Assembly: GCA_937897125.1 (NCBI GenBank) | Contig: CALCPL010000085.1 | Coordinates: forward strand, 1-6,739 | From: an uncultured Candidatus Pelagibacter sp. | Lineage (GTDB): Bacteria; Pseudomonadota; Alphaproteobacteria; Pelagibacterales; Pelagibacteraceae | Direction: 5' to 3' | DNA length: 6,739 nt | Shown: positions 1 through 5,872 of the stretch, in pieces | Layout: each line of letters begins with the position of its first letter | Position numbering within the stretch: the first letter of the stretch is position 1 | The notes under the pieces: generated by a model | The model's database searches: none | The model's input: the letters and a program-made list of their open reading frames with translations, nothing else | Told to the model about the DNA's origin: nothing | Program-made: the position numbers and the translations under genes

Positions 1-42
1 CCTCTCTATTCGTCGGCAGCGTCAGATGTGTATAAGAGACAG
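1..42 (+). other. Nextera/Tn5 sequencing adapter (artefact)
   Basis: This is library adapter, not genome. Positions 2-9 (CTCTCTAT) match the i5 index I know as S502. Positions 10-23 (TCGTCGGCAGCGTC) are the Nextera read-1 adapter, and 24-42 (AGATGTGTATAAGAGACAG) are the Tn5 mosaic end. The same 42 bases return inverted at the right end of the contig. Genuine sequence starts at about 43. Confidence 0.98.
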
Positions 43-53
43 ATTTTATTCAT
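43..53 (-). CDS. Start of a truncated downstream gene (possibly second YeeE/YedE half)
   Basis: On the minus strand an ATG at 53-51 overlaps the TGA stop (52-50) of the YeeE/YedE gene in the classic ATGA arrangement. The codons that follow read M-N-K before the adapter junction at 42/43. All other genes of this operon are joined by equally tight junctions, so a seventh gene starting here is likely. Half-size YeeE/YedE proteins are commonly encoded as adjacent pairs, which makes a second half-size sulfur-transport subunit the natural guess. Only three codons are visible, so identity is pure inference. Confidence 0.4.
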
Positions 54-469
54 ATTAAATTTTTTACCAAAACAGTTAAAATTCCAACAATCATAAATGT
101 TACTGTTGCAACAATTGATCTTAAAGAAAATCTTCCAATACCACTGATGCTATGACCACTAGTACAGCCACCACCTATTCTTGTACCAGCTCCAACCAAT
201 AAACCTGCAACTGCCAATAAATAAAATGAGTTTGAAATTGAAATATTAATTTCCTGTTGACTGAATATTTTATAAACAATAGGTCCAATAATTAATCCAA
301 TTAAAAATAAAAAATTATCAAATCTATTATCTTTTGAAGTTAAAAAATTACTGGCAATTCCACTTATCCCAATTAGTCGACCATTAAATACAAAAAAAAT
401 AACTACTGCTAAACCAATTAAGGAGCCACCTAGAAATGCAGAGATTGGAGTAAAGTTAACTATATTCAT
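50..469 (-). CDS. Half-size YeeE/YedE-family sulfur-compound transport protein
   Basis: A 139-residue integral inner-membrane protein of the YeeE/YedE (DUF395) family, whose members import thiosulfate or other reduced sulfur species. Visible features are an N-terminal helix with GGSLIGLA (residues 14-21), the GRLIGISGI segment (30-38), a helix at about 52-68, a helix at about 81-95, the family signature [14 protein letters not shown] (93-106) with the conserved cysteine C102, and a last helix at about 117-135. Full-length family members have about 350 residues; this is a half-size form, usually encoded beside a second half. The ATG directly abuts the TAA stop of the CoA-binding gene (no gap), so translation is probably coupled. 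SAR11-type cells are known to depend on reduced sulfur, which would fit such an importer. The substrate cannot be read from sequence. Confidence 0.85.
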   Translation of the reverse strand: MNIVNFTPISAFLGGSLIGLAVVIFFVFNGRLIGISGIASNFLTSKDNRFDNFLFLIGLIIGPIVYKIFSQQEINISISNSFYLLAVAGLLVGAGTRIGGGCTSGHSISGIGRFSLRSIVATVTFMIVGILTVLVKNLI

Positions 470-907
470 TTAACTTTGTAACACTGGAAAAGCTGGGTTT
501 ATATTTAAAAAAAGCTTTTGATATTCCATTTTCGTGCATCTATTTTCAATATATTCAATATTATTACTCTCTACTAATTCTTTAGCATCAATGCTTTTAA
601 TTCCAAGTTGTAACCAAAGAACTTTAGCTCCAATTTTTACACTCTCTTCTGCGTACTTATTAGCTTCTGCAGATGGTCTAAACACATCCACGATATCAAT
701 GGGAGTTTTAATATCTTCAAGTTTTTCAAAAACCTCTTCTCCTAAAATCTTTTGACCTTTTGCACTTGGATTAACTGGAATAACTTTAAAGCCGTACTTT
801 TGCATGTACTTCATGACTATCGTTGATGGCTTTTTATCATCCTTACTAACACCCACCATCGCTATTGTTTTATACTTTGAAAGAATTTCTTTTATTTTAT
901 CGTTCAC
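470..907 (-). CDS. CoA-binding protein, YccU type (CoA_binding_2)
   Basis: A 145-residue cytosolic protein with a single Rossmann-like CoA-binding domain, the usual length for the YccU family. Recognisable motifs are IAMVGVS (15-21, nucleotide loop after the first strand), PVNP (44-47), DIVDVFRP (71-78), WLQLGI (98-103) and ENRCTKMEY (121-129), the last corresponding to the family's (M/E)xRCxKxE segment. Family members bind CoA, but their physiological role is poorly defined; the domain resembles the CoA-binding part of succinyl-CoA synthetase and acyl-CoA synthetases without the catalytic parts. The start is GTG at 907-905, overlapping the TAG stop of the crotonase gene by one base (TAGTG), a typical coupled junction. 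Its place after a crotonase suggests a link to a CoA thioester, by context only. Confidence 0.88.
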   Translation of the reverse strand: MNDKIKEILSKYKTIAMVGVSKDDKKPSTIVMKYMQKYGFKVIPVNPSAKGQKILGEEVFEKLEDIKTPIDIVDVFRPSAEANKYAEESVKIGAKVLWLQLGIKSIDAKELVESNNIEYIENRCTKMEYQKLFLNINPAFPVLQS

Positions 908-1692
908 TACTTATGTTTCCACTTAGGTTTTCTCTTTTCTAAAAATGCAGAAATCCCTTCTTTAGCATCCATTGCCATCATATTTTTAGTCATCATTTTA
1001 CTTGTGTAGGCGTAAGCTTTTCTTAATGGCATTTCTAACTGATTATAAAAAGTTTGCTTTCCAATTTTAATTGTAAGACTTGATTTTGAAGCAATAGTTT
1101 TTGCAACTTTTAGTACTTCATTGTTTAATTTTGATTTAGAAAAATGGTTATTAATTAGTCCAATTTCTTTTGCGTAATTTGCTTTAATAGGATCTCCCGT
1201 TAACAGCATATACATCATTCTTTTTCTATTAACCTTTCTACTAACAGCAACCATCGGTGTACTACAAAATAATCCTATATTTACACCTGGTGTTGCAAAA
1301 ATTGCATCATTAGTGCTGTAAGCAAGATCACAACTTGCAACTAACTGGCAACCTGCTGCAAATGCTGCTCCATGAACTTTTGCAATAACTGGCTTTTTTC
1401 CTTCAACTATTTGAAGCATTAACTTTGAGCAAAGATTGAAAAGTTTTTGATATTTTTCTCTTTTCTTTAATCCACTTACTTCTTTTAAATTATGACCCGC
1501 ACTAAAACCTTTTCCAGACCCTTCAATAATTATTACCTTAATATTTTTGTCTTCATCTAATTTTTTAAAAGCTTTAATTAAATCTTCTAAATTTTTAAAT
1601 GAAAGTGCGTTATATGTTTTTGGCTCATTAATGATGATTGAAGCAATATCTTTATTTAAAAGTTTGACTTTAATATTACTTAAGTTTGCCAT
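907..1692 (-). CDS. Crotonase-superfamily protein (enoyl-CoA hydratase-like, ECHDC3-type) without the usual catalytic glutamates
   Basis: A 261-residue protein of normal crotonase length. Seen are FSAGHNLKEV (63-72, first oxyanion-hole region, with the His-Asn seen in ECHDC3-type proteins), the HGAAFAAGCQLVASCD region (107-122) and the FATPGVNIGLFCSTP region (132-146), then the C-terminal helical region. In classical enoyl-CoA hydratase the two acid/base glutamates lie in GGGCEL and in FGQPEI; here the corresponding residues are Q116 and G136. Hydration of an enoyl-CoA by the textbook mechanism is therefore doubtful. The fold still predicts binding of an acyl-CoA, with isomerase, hydrolase, decarboxylase-like or non-catalytic roles possible. 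The start at 1692 overlaps the nucleotidyltransferase gene by 17 bases, with a purine-rich GAGAGAAG just upstream. The family call is firm, the reaction is not. Confidence 0.88.
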   Translation of the reverse strand: MANLSNIKVKLLNKDIASIIINEPKTYNALSFKNLEDLIKAFKKLDEDKNIKVIIIEGSGKGFSAGHNLKEVSGLKKREKYQKLFNLCSKLMLQIVEGKKPVIAKVHGAAFAAGCQLVASCDLAYSTNDAIFATPGVNIGLFCSTPMVAVSRKVNRKRMMYMLLTGDPIKANYAKEIGLINNHFSKSKLNNEVLKVAKTIASKSSLTIKIGKQTFYNQLEMPLRKAYAYTSKMMTKNMMAMDAKEGISAFLEKRKPKWKHK

Positions 1693-2050
1693 CTTCTCTC
1701 ATTTTAGCTCTGATTTTTGTTGCTGAGATTTTTTGAATTTCCTCTGATAAAACAACTTCTTCTATTTTATAACCAACTCCTCTTCCGTAACAAATATTAG
1801 TAATATTAGGAACCATCATTACTTTAAATCTTCCTTCAAATTCTGGATTTAACTTTTCTTCAATATTTTTTTTAACTGTGTCAAAATCAAATGGGTTATC
1901 ATCAACACCTTGAACATCTCTTATTTGAATACAAACTTGACCCGTTTTTTTAATTATTTCTTGAAATAAAGCATAGTGACCATCATGAAATGGTTGCCAT
2001 CTGCCAAGCATTTGTGCTGTTGGTTTTTTATTATCCCATTCGTAAGCCAT
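1676..2050 (-). CDS. Small HxGH-superfamily nucleotidyltransferase (NadM/ATP-sulfurylase-like fold), substrate unknown
   Basis: A 124-residue single-domain nucleotidyltransferase. The N-terminal GRWQPFHDGH (16-25) is the ATP-binding HxGH motif (H22, H25). The NPF motif (52-54) resembles archaeal NMN adenylyltransferases, and ISATKIRAKMRE (108-119) is the C-terminal ISxTxxR motif shared by NadM-type enzymes and ATP sulfurylase. Such enzymes transfer a nucleoside monophosphate from NTP to a phosphate- or sulfate-bearing substrate. I use the ATG at 2050 rather than an upstream in-frame ATG at 2083. It has a strong AAAGGAG eight bases upstream, overlaps the kinase stop by one base (TAATG), and the extra 11 residues are unlike the family. 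It directly follows a kinase gene, so the two probably act in sequence on one substrate. NMN, sulfate and a phospho-alcohol are all possible substrates. Confidence 0.8.
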   Translation of the reverse strand: MAYEWDNKKPTAQMLGRWQPFHDGHYALFQEIIKKTGQVCIQIRDVQGVDDNPFDFDTVKKNIEEKLNPEFEGRFKVMMVPNITNICYGRGVGYKIEEVVLSEEIQKISATKIRAKMREDGKLK

Positions 2051-2457
2051 TATTTTATCTCCTTTACTATTATTGGTGCCCAATGTTTAGCATCTTGAGT
2101 TGTAACCTGACAATCAAATTTTTCAGGCTTTACAAACATTTTATTAGTATCATCAAAACGTCCCTCTTTTATTGTATTTACCCAAACAATATAATCTGCT
2201 GGAAACAAGCTTCTTGCTTCCCGCGTTGGGCAAACAAAGTCTGCTACAACATAATTTCCATCATCTTTTAATTTTTTTGCAAAATCTGCCATTCTACTTG
2301 CTTGTCTTGTTCTGCCTTCTTCTGAAAAATCCCAATCATTAGCTTCTTTTCTAACTTCATCAGCATTAAGTCTTTTAGCATTTAGTGATGGAGCAAGTTC
2401 ATTTGCTAATGTTGTTTTGCCAGATCCTGGAAGACCCATAATTAATATTATTTTCAT
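2050..2457 (-). CDS. Short APS-kinase-like P-loop kinase
   Basis: A 135-residue cytosolic ATP-dependent kinase. GLPGSGKTT (8-16) is a clear Walker A loop. LNADEVRKE (30-38) aligns with the DGDxxR segment of adenylylsulfate kinase (CysC), FSEEGRTRQ (44-52) with its FSEEDR segment, and ADFVCPTREAR (72-82) with its (A/S)xFISPxREDR segment. CysC proteins have about 200 residues. The C-terminal third here is shorter and lacks a recognisable GLYKKAR-type segment, so the acceptor may not be APS. The ATG follows the TAA of the Rieske gene after one base, with no Shine-Dalgarno, implying translational coupling. If the host is SAR11-like, it is expected to lack assimilatory sulfate reduction, so a role in making PAPS for that pathway is unlikely. 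The kinase fold is firm; the substrate is open. Confidence 0.82.
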   Translation of the reverse strand: MKIILIMGLPGSGKTTLANELAPSLNAKRLNADEVRKEANDWDFSEEGRTRQASRMADFAKKLKDDGNYVVADFVCPTREARSLFPADYIVWVNTIKEGRFDDTNKMFVKPEKFDCQVTTQDAKHWAPIIVKEIK

Positions 2458-2458
2458 T

Positions 2459-3652
2459 TTAAACTAAGTTTGTTGCAACCCATTTATGAAATTCATGTGT
2501 AGGGTTATCCATTATTGGTGAAAAATTTCCACCGTTATATGCTGGTGAATTTCTACCTTCCTGCATGCCCTCTATGGCTTTTATATCTTCTGACATAACT
2601 TCTTTCCAAAATTCTGCATTTTTTTTTCTCATCTCAGTAAACTCAGTTCCATTCGCACTATCATCACCTACATAATACATCATTAAATGTTCTTTAGTTT
2701 CACTAATAGACTTAGGTTCTAACCAAAAAACATAAAAATGATCTATATGAAGACCAATCATTACGTTTGGAAATAAAGCAATATATTCAGCCTTTTTGGA
2801 TAAGTCCTTAGGCCAATTCGGAAAATTATTAAAACTTTGATTTCCTTTAACGGGTTGGTCGTATTTATTTGTACCTTGACCAGCAAATCTATTTGGTAAA
2901 CCTTGAATGTGATAATGGTCACTAATATTTGAAACTTTATTTAATTCAGGATGAATCCAAGGCAAATGATAACTTTCACAGTAATTTTCTATTGCAAACT
3001 TCCAATTACATTTAACATCAAGACTGAAATACCCATGATCTTTTGAGTGTTTAAGTAATTTTTGATCTTCCTTAGATATAAATTTTGACCATCTTTCTTC
3101 AAGTGGCTTGATATATTCGTCAAACTCTAATTCATTACCATTTATATTGATAAATATTATGTCCATCCAAACTTTGGTTCTAACTTCCTTCAAATTACTT
3201 GATGATTTATCGAATTTTTCTGTCTCATGAACATTCAGACCTCCTATATGGGGTGTCGCTACCAACTTTCCATCAAAATCGTAGGACCAGGAGTGATATG
3301 GACATCTTAAGACATTTTTTAAAGCACAAGGCTTATCTAAAAGCTTGAAGCCTCTATGGCTGCAAACATTATGAAATACTCTTATTTTTTTCTCTTTATC
3401 TCTTAGAATAATAAGAGGAATACCTAGTAAATTATAAGGTTGAGCATCTCCTATATTTGGCACAGAACTTCCAACGCCAATTACTGTCCATTTATCCTTG
3501 AAAATCCTCTCTCTTTCAATTCTTAGATAGTCAGAGCTAGTGTAGCACTCGTTTGGTAATCCATGAGCTTTCTCGATGGGGTTCCCAACCACTCTAATTT
3601 TATCCAAATCCAAGATCTTTGAAAGTTCAAGATTTTTAAGATTTTCAGACAT
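2459..3652 (-). CDS. Rieske non-heme iron oxygenase, large (alpha) subunit; quaternary-amine monooxygenase-like
   Basis: A 397-residue oxygenase, full length for the family. The Rieske [2Fe-2S] domain is at about 45-155, with ligands C97 and H99 (in CSHRG), then C117 and H120 (in CPYHSW), 17 residues apart. The catalytic domain carries NYCESYHLPWIHPEL (223-237) with iron ligands H229 and H234, and SEDIKAIEGMQ (354-364), where D356 is the probable third ligand. The bridging residue between the two metal centres is glutamate (E226), as described for carnitine monooxygenase CntA, where many ring-hydroxylating enzymes have aspartate. This points to an N-methylated amine such as glycine betaine, choline or carnitine, oxidised with O2. 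No ferredoxin reductase partner lies in the window. It is the first gene of the minus-strand operon, opposite metF. A weak GGTGA lies about 12 bases upstream of the ATG. The exact substrate is inferred. Confidence 0.92.
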   Translation of the reverse strand: MSENLKNLELSKILDLDKIRVVGNPIEKAHGLPNECYTSSDYLRIERERIFKDKWTVIGVGSSVPNIGDAQPYNLLGIPLIILRDKEKKIRVFHNVCSHRGFKLLDKPCALKNVLRCPYHSWSYDFDGKLVATPHIGGLNVHETEKFDKSSSNLKEVRTKVWMDIIFININGNELEFDEYIKPLEERWSKFISKEDQKLLKHSKDHGYFSLDVKCNWKFAIENYCESYHLPWIHPELNKVSNISDHYHIQGLPNRFAGQGTNKYDQPVKGNQSFNNFPNWPKDLSKKAEYIALFPNVMIGLHIDHFYVFWLEPKSISETKEHLMMYYVGDDSANGTEFTEMRKKNAEFWKEVMSEDIKAIEGMQEGRNSPAYNGGNFSPIMDNPTHEFHKWVATNLV

Positions 3653-3753
3653 TAAAAAAAATTATCACCAGCACAATTTTTGGCAACAATTATTTTTATC
3701 CACAAGATGAATTTCTTTGACAGCATTTACAAAAAAGATAATCATCGGGAAAA
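3653..3753. promoter_or_regulatory. Divergent intergenic region between the Rieske and metF operons
   Basis: The 101 bases between two divergent start codons must hold promoters for both operons. Visible are a TTGACA at 3717-3722 on the plus strand, followed by GATAAT (3737-3742) at a short spacing of 14, and two ACAATT copies at 3673-3678 and 3686-3691, 13 bases apart, that could be an operator. The GGGA at 3747-3750 is a weak ribosome-binding site for metF. No riboswitch-like fold is evident in so short a region. The boxes are suggestive only. Confidence 0.4.
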
Positions 3754-4482
3754 ATGAATTTTTCACTTGAGGTTGGACCTCAAACAGATCTTGATACATT
3801 GCCTCCAGTTAAGGATGTTTATGTAACCATGCTTCCAGGAGGAGATTATAAAGAGACAGCTGACCAGTCAGCTGAATTAGTTAAAAAAGGATTTAATCCA
3901 GTTCCACATTTTCCAGCAAGATCAATTACCGATGATGCTCAACTTAAAGATTACATTTCAAGATGTAAAGATGTGGGTGCTAAACAAGCTTTAGTTATTG
4001 GAGGAAGTAGAGAGCCAGTTGGAAAATTTGATAGTTCAATTCAAATTTTAGAAACAGGATTTTTTGATGGAATTAAAATAGGAATAGCAGGACATCCAGA
4101 GGGAAGTCAGGATATTTCTGATAAAGAATTAGAAAAGGCTATGATAGATAAAAAACCTTACGCCGACTATATAGTGACCCAGTGGTTATTAGAGAGTCAA
4201 CCTATCGTAGATTTCATTTCTAAGCAGTCAGTACCAGTGCATGTAGGAATTACTGGGCCAATGAAAATAACTAGCTTGATTAAATTTGCTAATATTGTCG
4301 GGGCGAAAAATTCTATAAATTTTCTTAAGTCTAATTTTAGTAAGGCATTAGATTTATTGAAACCTAAAGACCCTAATGAATTAATTGGGAAAGTGAAAGA
4401 GTTTACTGGCAACTTCCACATTTATACATTCGGCGGCTTGAAGGAAACTAACAAGTGGTTGAAGGAGAACGGTTATGTCTAA
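3754..4482 (+). CDS. metF: Short methylenetetrahydrofolate reductase (MetF-like)
   Basis: A 242-residue TIM-barrel protein; E. coli MetF has about 296. Matching landmarks are FSLEVGP (3-9, with E6 where MetF has its catalytic glutamate 28), PHFPARS (51-57, MetF PHLTC), IGGSREP (82-88, MetF LRGDLP), GIAGHPEGS (110-118, MetF AAYPE), TQWLLES (142-148, MetF TQFFFD with the folate-contacting glutamine, here Q143), GITGPM (165-170) and HIYTFG (222-227, MetF HFYTLN). The MetF aspartate 120 position is serine here (S85). It interconverts 5-methyl- and 5,10-methylene-THF. The neighbouring folate methyltransferase suggests it works in the oxidative, catabolic direction. Its last codons overlap the start of the next gene by eight bases, so the two are co-translated. 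The family call is good; cofactor and direction are inferred. Confidence 0.87.
   Translation: MNFSLEVGPQTDLDTLPPVKDVYVTMLPGGDYKETADQSAELVKKGFNPVPHFPARSITDDAQLKDYISRCKDVGAKQALVIGGSREPVGKFDSSIQILETGFFDGIKIGIAGHPEGSQDISDKELEKAMIDKKPYADYIVTQWLLESQPIVDFISKQSVPVHVGITGPMKITSLIKFANIVGAKNSINFLKSNFSKALDLLKPKDPNELIGKVKEFTGNFHIYTFGGLKETNKWLKENGYV
4463..4467 (+). promoter_or_regulatory. Shine-Dalgarno of the GcvT/DmdA-like gene
   Basis: AGGAG lies seven bases before the ATG at 4475, inside the end of metF. It is one of the two best ribosome-binding sites in the window and fixes the start that overlaps metF by eight bases. Confidence 0.75.
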
Positions 4483-5833
4483 TGAATTTGACTATACTAA
4501 ACTAAATCATGTGACTTCAGTTGATCAATCAGATCGTGAAGTACCATATAACTTAAGACAAAGTGGACCTACAAAAGTTGAAATGTTAATTTCAACAAGA
4601 GTAAGAAAATCTCCATACTGGCATCTATCAATGGAAGCTGGTTGTTGGAGAGCAACTGTTTACAATCGTATTTATCACCCAAGAGGTTATGTAAAACCTG
4701 AAGATGGTGGAGCTATGGTTGAATATGAAGCAATTAAAAATCACGTTACAATGTGGAACGTTGCTGTTGAAAGACAAATTAGAGTTAAAGGTCCTGATGC
4801 AGAAAAGTTTACTGACTACGTTATAACTAGAGATGCAACTAAAATCTCACCTATGAGAGCAAGATATGTAATTTTATGTAATGCTTATGGTGGAGTTTTA
4901 AATGATCCTATTCTTCTTAGAATTTCAAAAGATGAATTTTGGTTCTCACTATCAGACTCTGATATTGGAATGTATCTTCAAGGTGTTAACGCTGATGGAA
5001 GATTTGATTGTACAATTGAAGAAATTGACGTTTGCCCAGTGCAAATTCAAGGTCCTAAATCAAAAGCTTTAATGAAAGACCTTTGTGGAGATCAAGTTGA
5101 TTTTGACAATATGCCTTTCTACGGTTTAGCTGAAGTTAAAGTTGGCGGCAGAAGTTGTGTGATTTCACAATCTGGTTTCTCAGGTGAAGCTGGATATGAA
5201 ATCTACTTAAGAGAAGCAACTAAATATGCTGATGATATGTGGAATGCTGTTCTTGCTGCAGGTAAAAAACATAGCCTAATGGTTATCGCTCCTGCTCACC
5301 ACAGAAGAATTCAAGCTGGAATTCTTTCTTGGGGACAAGACATGGATCAACAACACAATCCTTTCCAGTGTAACCTTGGTTACCAAGTATCACTATCTGG
5401 TAAAGGTGAGTGGAATAAAAAAGCTGACTATGTTGGTAAAGCTGCACTAGAGAAAATGGGCGCAGAGCTTAAGGATGGAAAAAAACCTTACAAACTTCAG
5501 TTAGTAGGTCTTGAGTTGGGTGGAAAACCAATTGAAGAATATGCTCCTGACTTTTGGTTAGTGTCACCTGAGAGTGGTGGAGATCCTGTAGGATTTATCA
5601 CATCACCTTGGTATCACCCTGAAAAAGGTCAAAATATAGCAATGGGATATGTACCATTTGAGGGAACATTAAATGCTAATGGTTTCCCAAAAGGTAAAGT
5701 TGGAACTAAGTACAAAGTTCACTTACCTGCTAAATATTCTGACACACCAGGAACACCTGTTGATGCTGTGGTAGTGGATATTCCATTTACAGAATCTTAT
5801 AACGCAAACACAAGAGAAGTCGTTAAAGGTTAA
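4475..5833 (+). CDS. GcvT/DmdA-like tetrahydrofolate-dependent methyltransferase (demethylase)
   Basis: A 452-residue protein of the aminomethyltransferase (GcvT) superfamily, which includes DMSP demethylase DmdA and the O-demethylase LigM. The N-terminal PYWHLSMEAGC region (47-57) and EYEAIKNHVTMWNVAVERQ (83-101) match the DmdA/GcvT folate-binding domain. YGGVLNDPILL (138-148) holds the conserved aspartate (D144) preceded by Asn, as in DmdA; GcvT usually has Asp-Asp. IQGPKS (191-196), SGFSGEAGYEIYL (233-245, GcvT TGYTGEDGFE) and GFITSPWYHP (373-382) belong to the later domains. At 452 residues it exceeds DmdA and GcvT (about 365-370). It probably moves a methyl group from an unknown donor to THF; MetF upstream would process the methyl-THF. 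GCT/GGT-rich codons, unlike the minus-strand genes, hint at high expression. It is not the glycine cleavage T protein, because gcvH/gcvP are absent, and probably not DmdA itself. Confidence 0.87.
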   Translation: MSNEFDYTKLNHVTSVDQSDREVPYNLRQSGPTKVEMLISTRVRKSPYWHLSMEAGCWRATVYNRIYHPRGYVKPEDGGAMVEYEAIKNHVTMWNVAVERQIRVKGPDAEKFTDYVITRDATKISPMRARYVILCNAYGGVLNDPILLRISKDEFWFSLSDSDIGMYLQGVNADGRFDCTIEEIDVCPVQIQGPKSKALMKDLCGDQVDFDNMPFYGLAEVKVGGRSCVISQSGFSGEAGYEIYLREATKYADDMWNAVLAAGKKHSLMVIAPAHHRRIQAGILSWGQDMDQQHNPFQCNLGYQVSLSGKGEWNKKADYVGKAALEKMGAELKDGKKPYKLQLVGLELGGKPIEEYAPDFWLVSPESGGDPVGFITSPWYHPEKGQNIAMGYVPFEGTLNANGFPKGKVGTKYKVHLPAKYSDTPGTPVDAVVVDIPFTESYNANTREVVKG

Positions 5834-5843
5834 ATTAATTATT

Positions 5844-5866
5844 TGGGGGAGATTAATTCTCCCCCA
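5844..5866 (+). terminator. GC-rich hairpin after the methyltransferase gene
   Basis: TGGGGGAGA (5844-5852) and TCTCCCCCA (5858-5866) form a perfect nine-base-pair stem around a TTAAT loop, eleven bases after the stop codon. In such AT-rich DNA this stem is striking. It is not followed by a T-run (next bases CTAATAATGA), so it is not a textbook intrinsic terminator. It may instead act as a weak terminator or as a 3'-end stabiliser of the metF-methyltransferase mRNA. Confidence 0.7.
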
Positions 5867-5872
5867 CTAATA

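Noticed and set aside
534..755. Plus-strand open frame of 73 codons
   Set aside because: It is antisense to the well-supported CoA-binding gene and shows no family motifs.
2051..2083. Upstream in-frame ATG adding 11 residues to the nucleotidyltransferase
   Set aside because: The ATG at 2050 has a strong AAAGGAG and a one-base overlap with the kinase stop; the extra residues overlap the kinase gene and do not resemble the family.
1990..2271. Plus-strand open frame of 93 codons
   Set aside because: It is antisense to the kinase and nucleotidyltransferase genes, which carry clear motifs; its composition is that of a shadow frame.
3717..3742. TTGACA and GATAAT as a firm sigma-70 promoter for metF
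   Set aside because: The spacing of 14 is shorter than usual and would place the transcript start only a few bases before the ATG; kept only as a weak hint.
3847..3859. TATAAAGAGACAG resembling the Tn5 mosaic end inside metF
   Set aside because: It has an extra A relative to the mosaic end, lies in frame within a continuous MetF-like protein, and no adapter flanks it, so it is chance.
4197..4421. Minus-strand open frame of 74 codons
   Set aside because: It is antisense to the MetF-like gene and has no recognisable features.
4475..5833. Calling the gene gcvT or dmdA outright
   Set aside because: No gcvH or gcvP neighbour, a length of 452 instead of about 370, and sequence divergence make either specific name unsafe.
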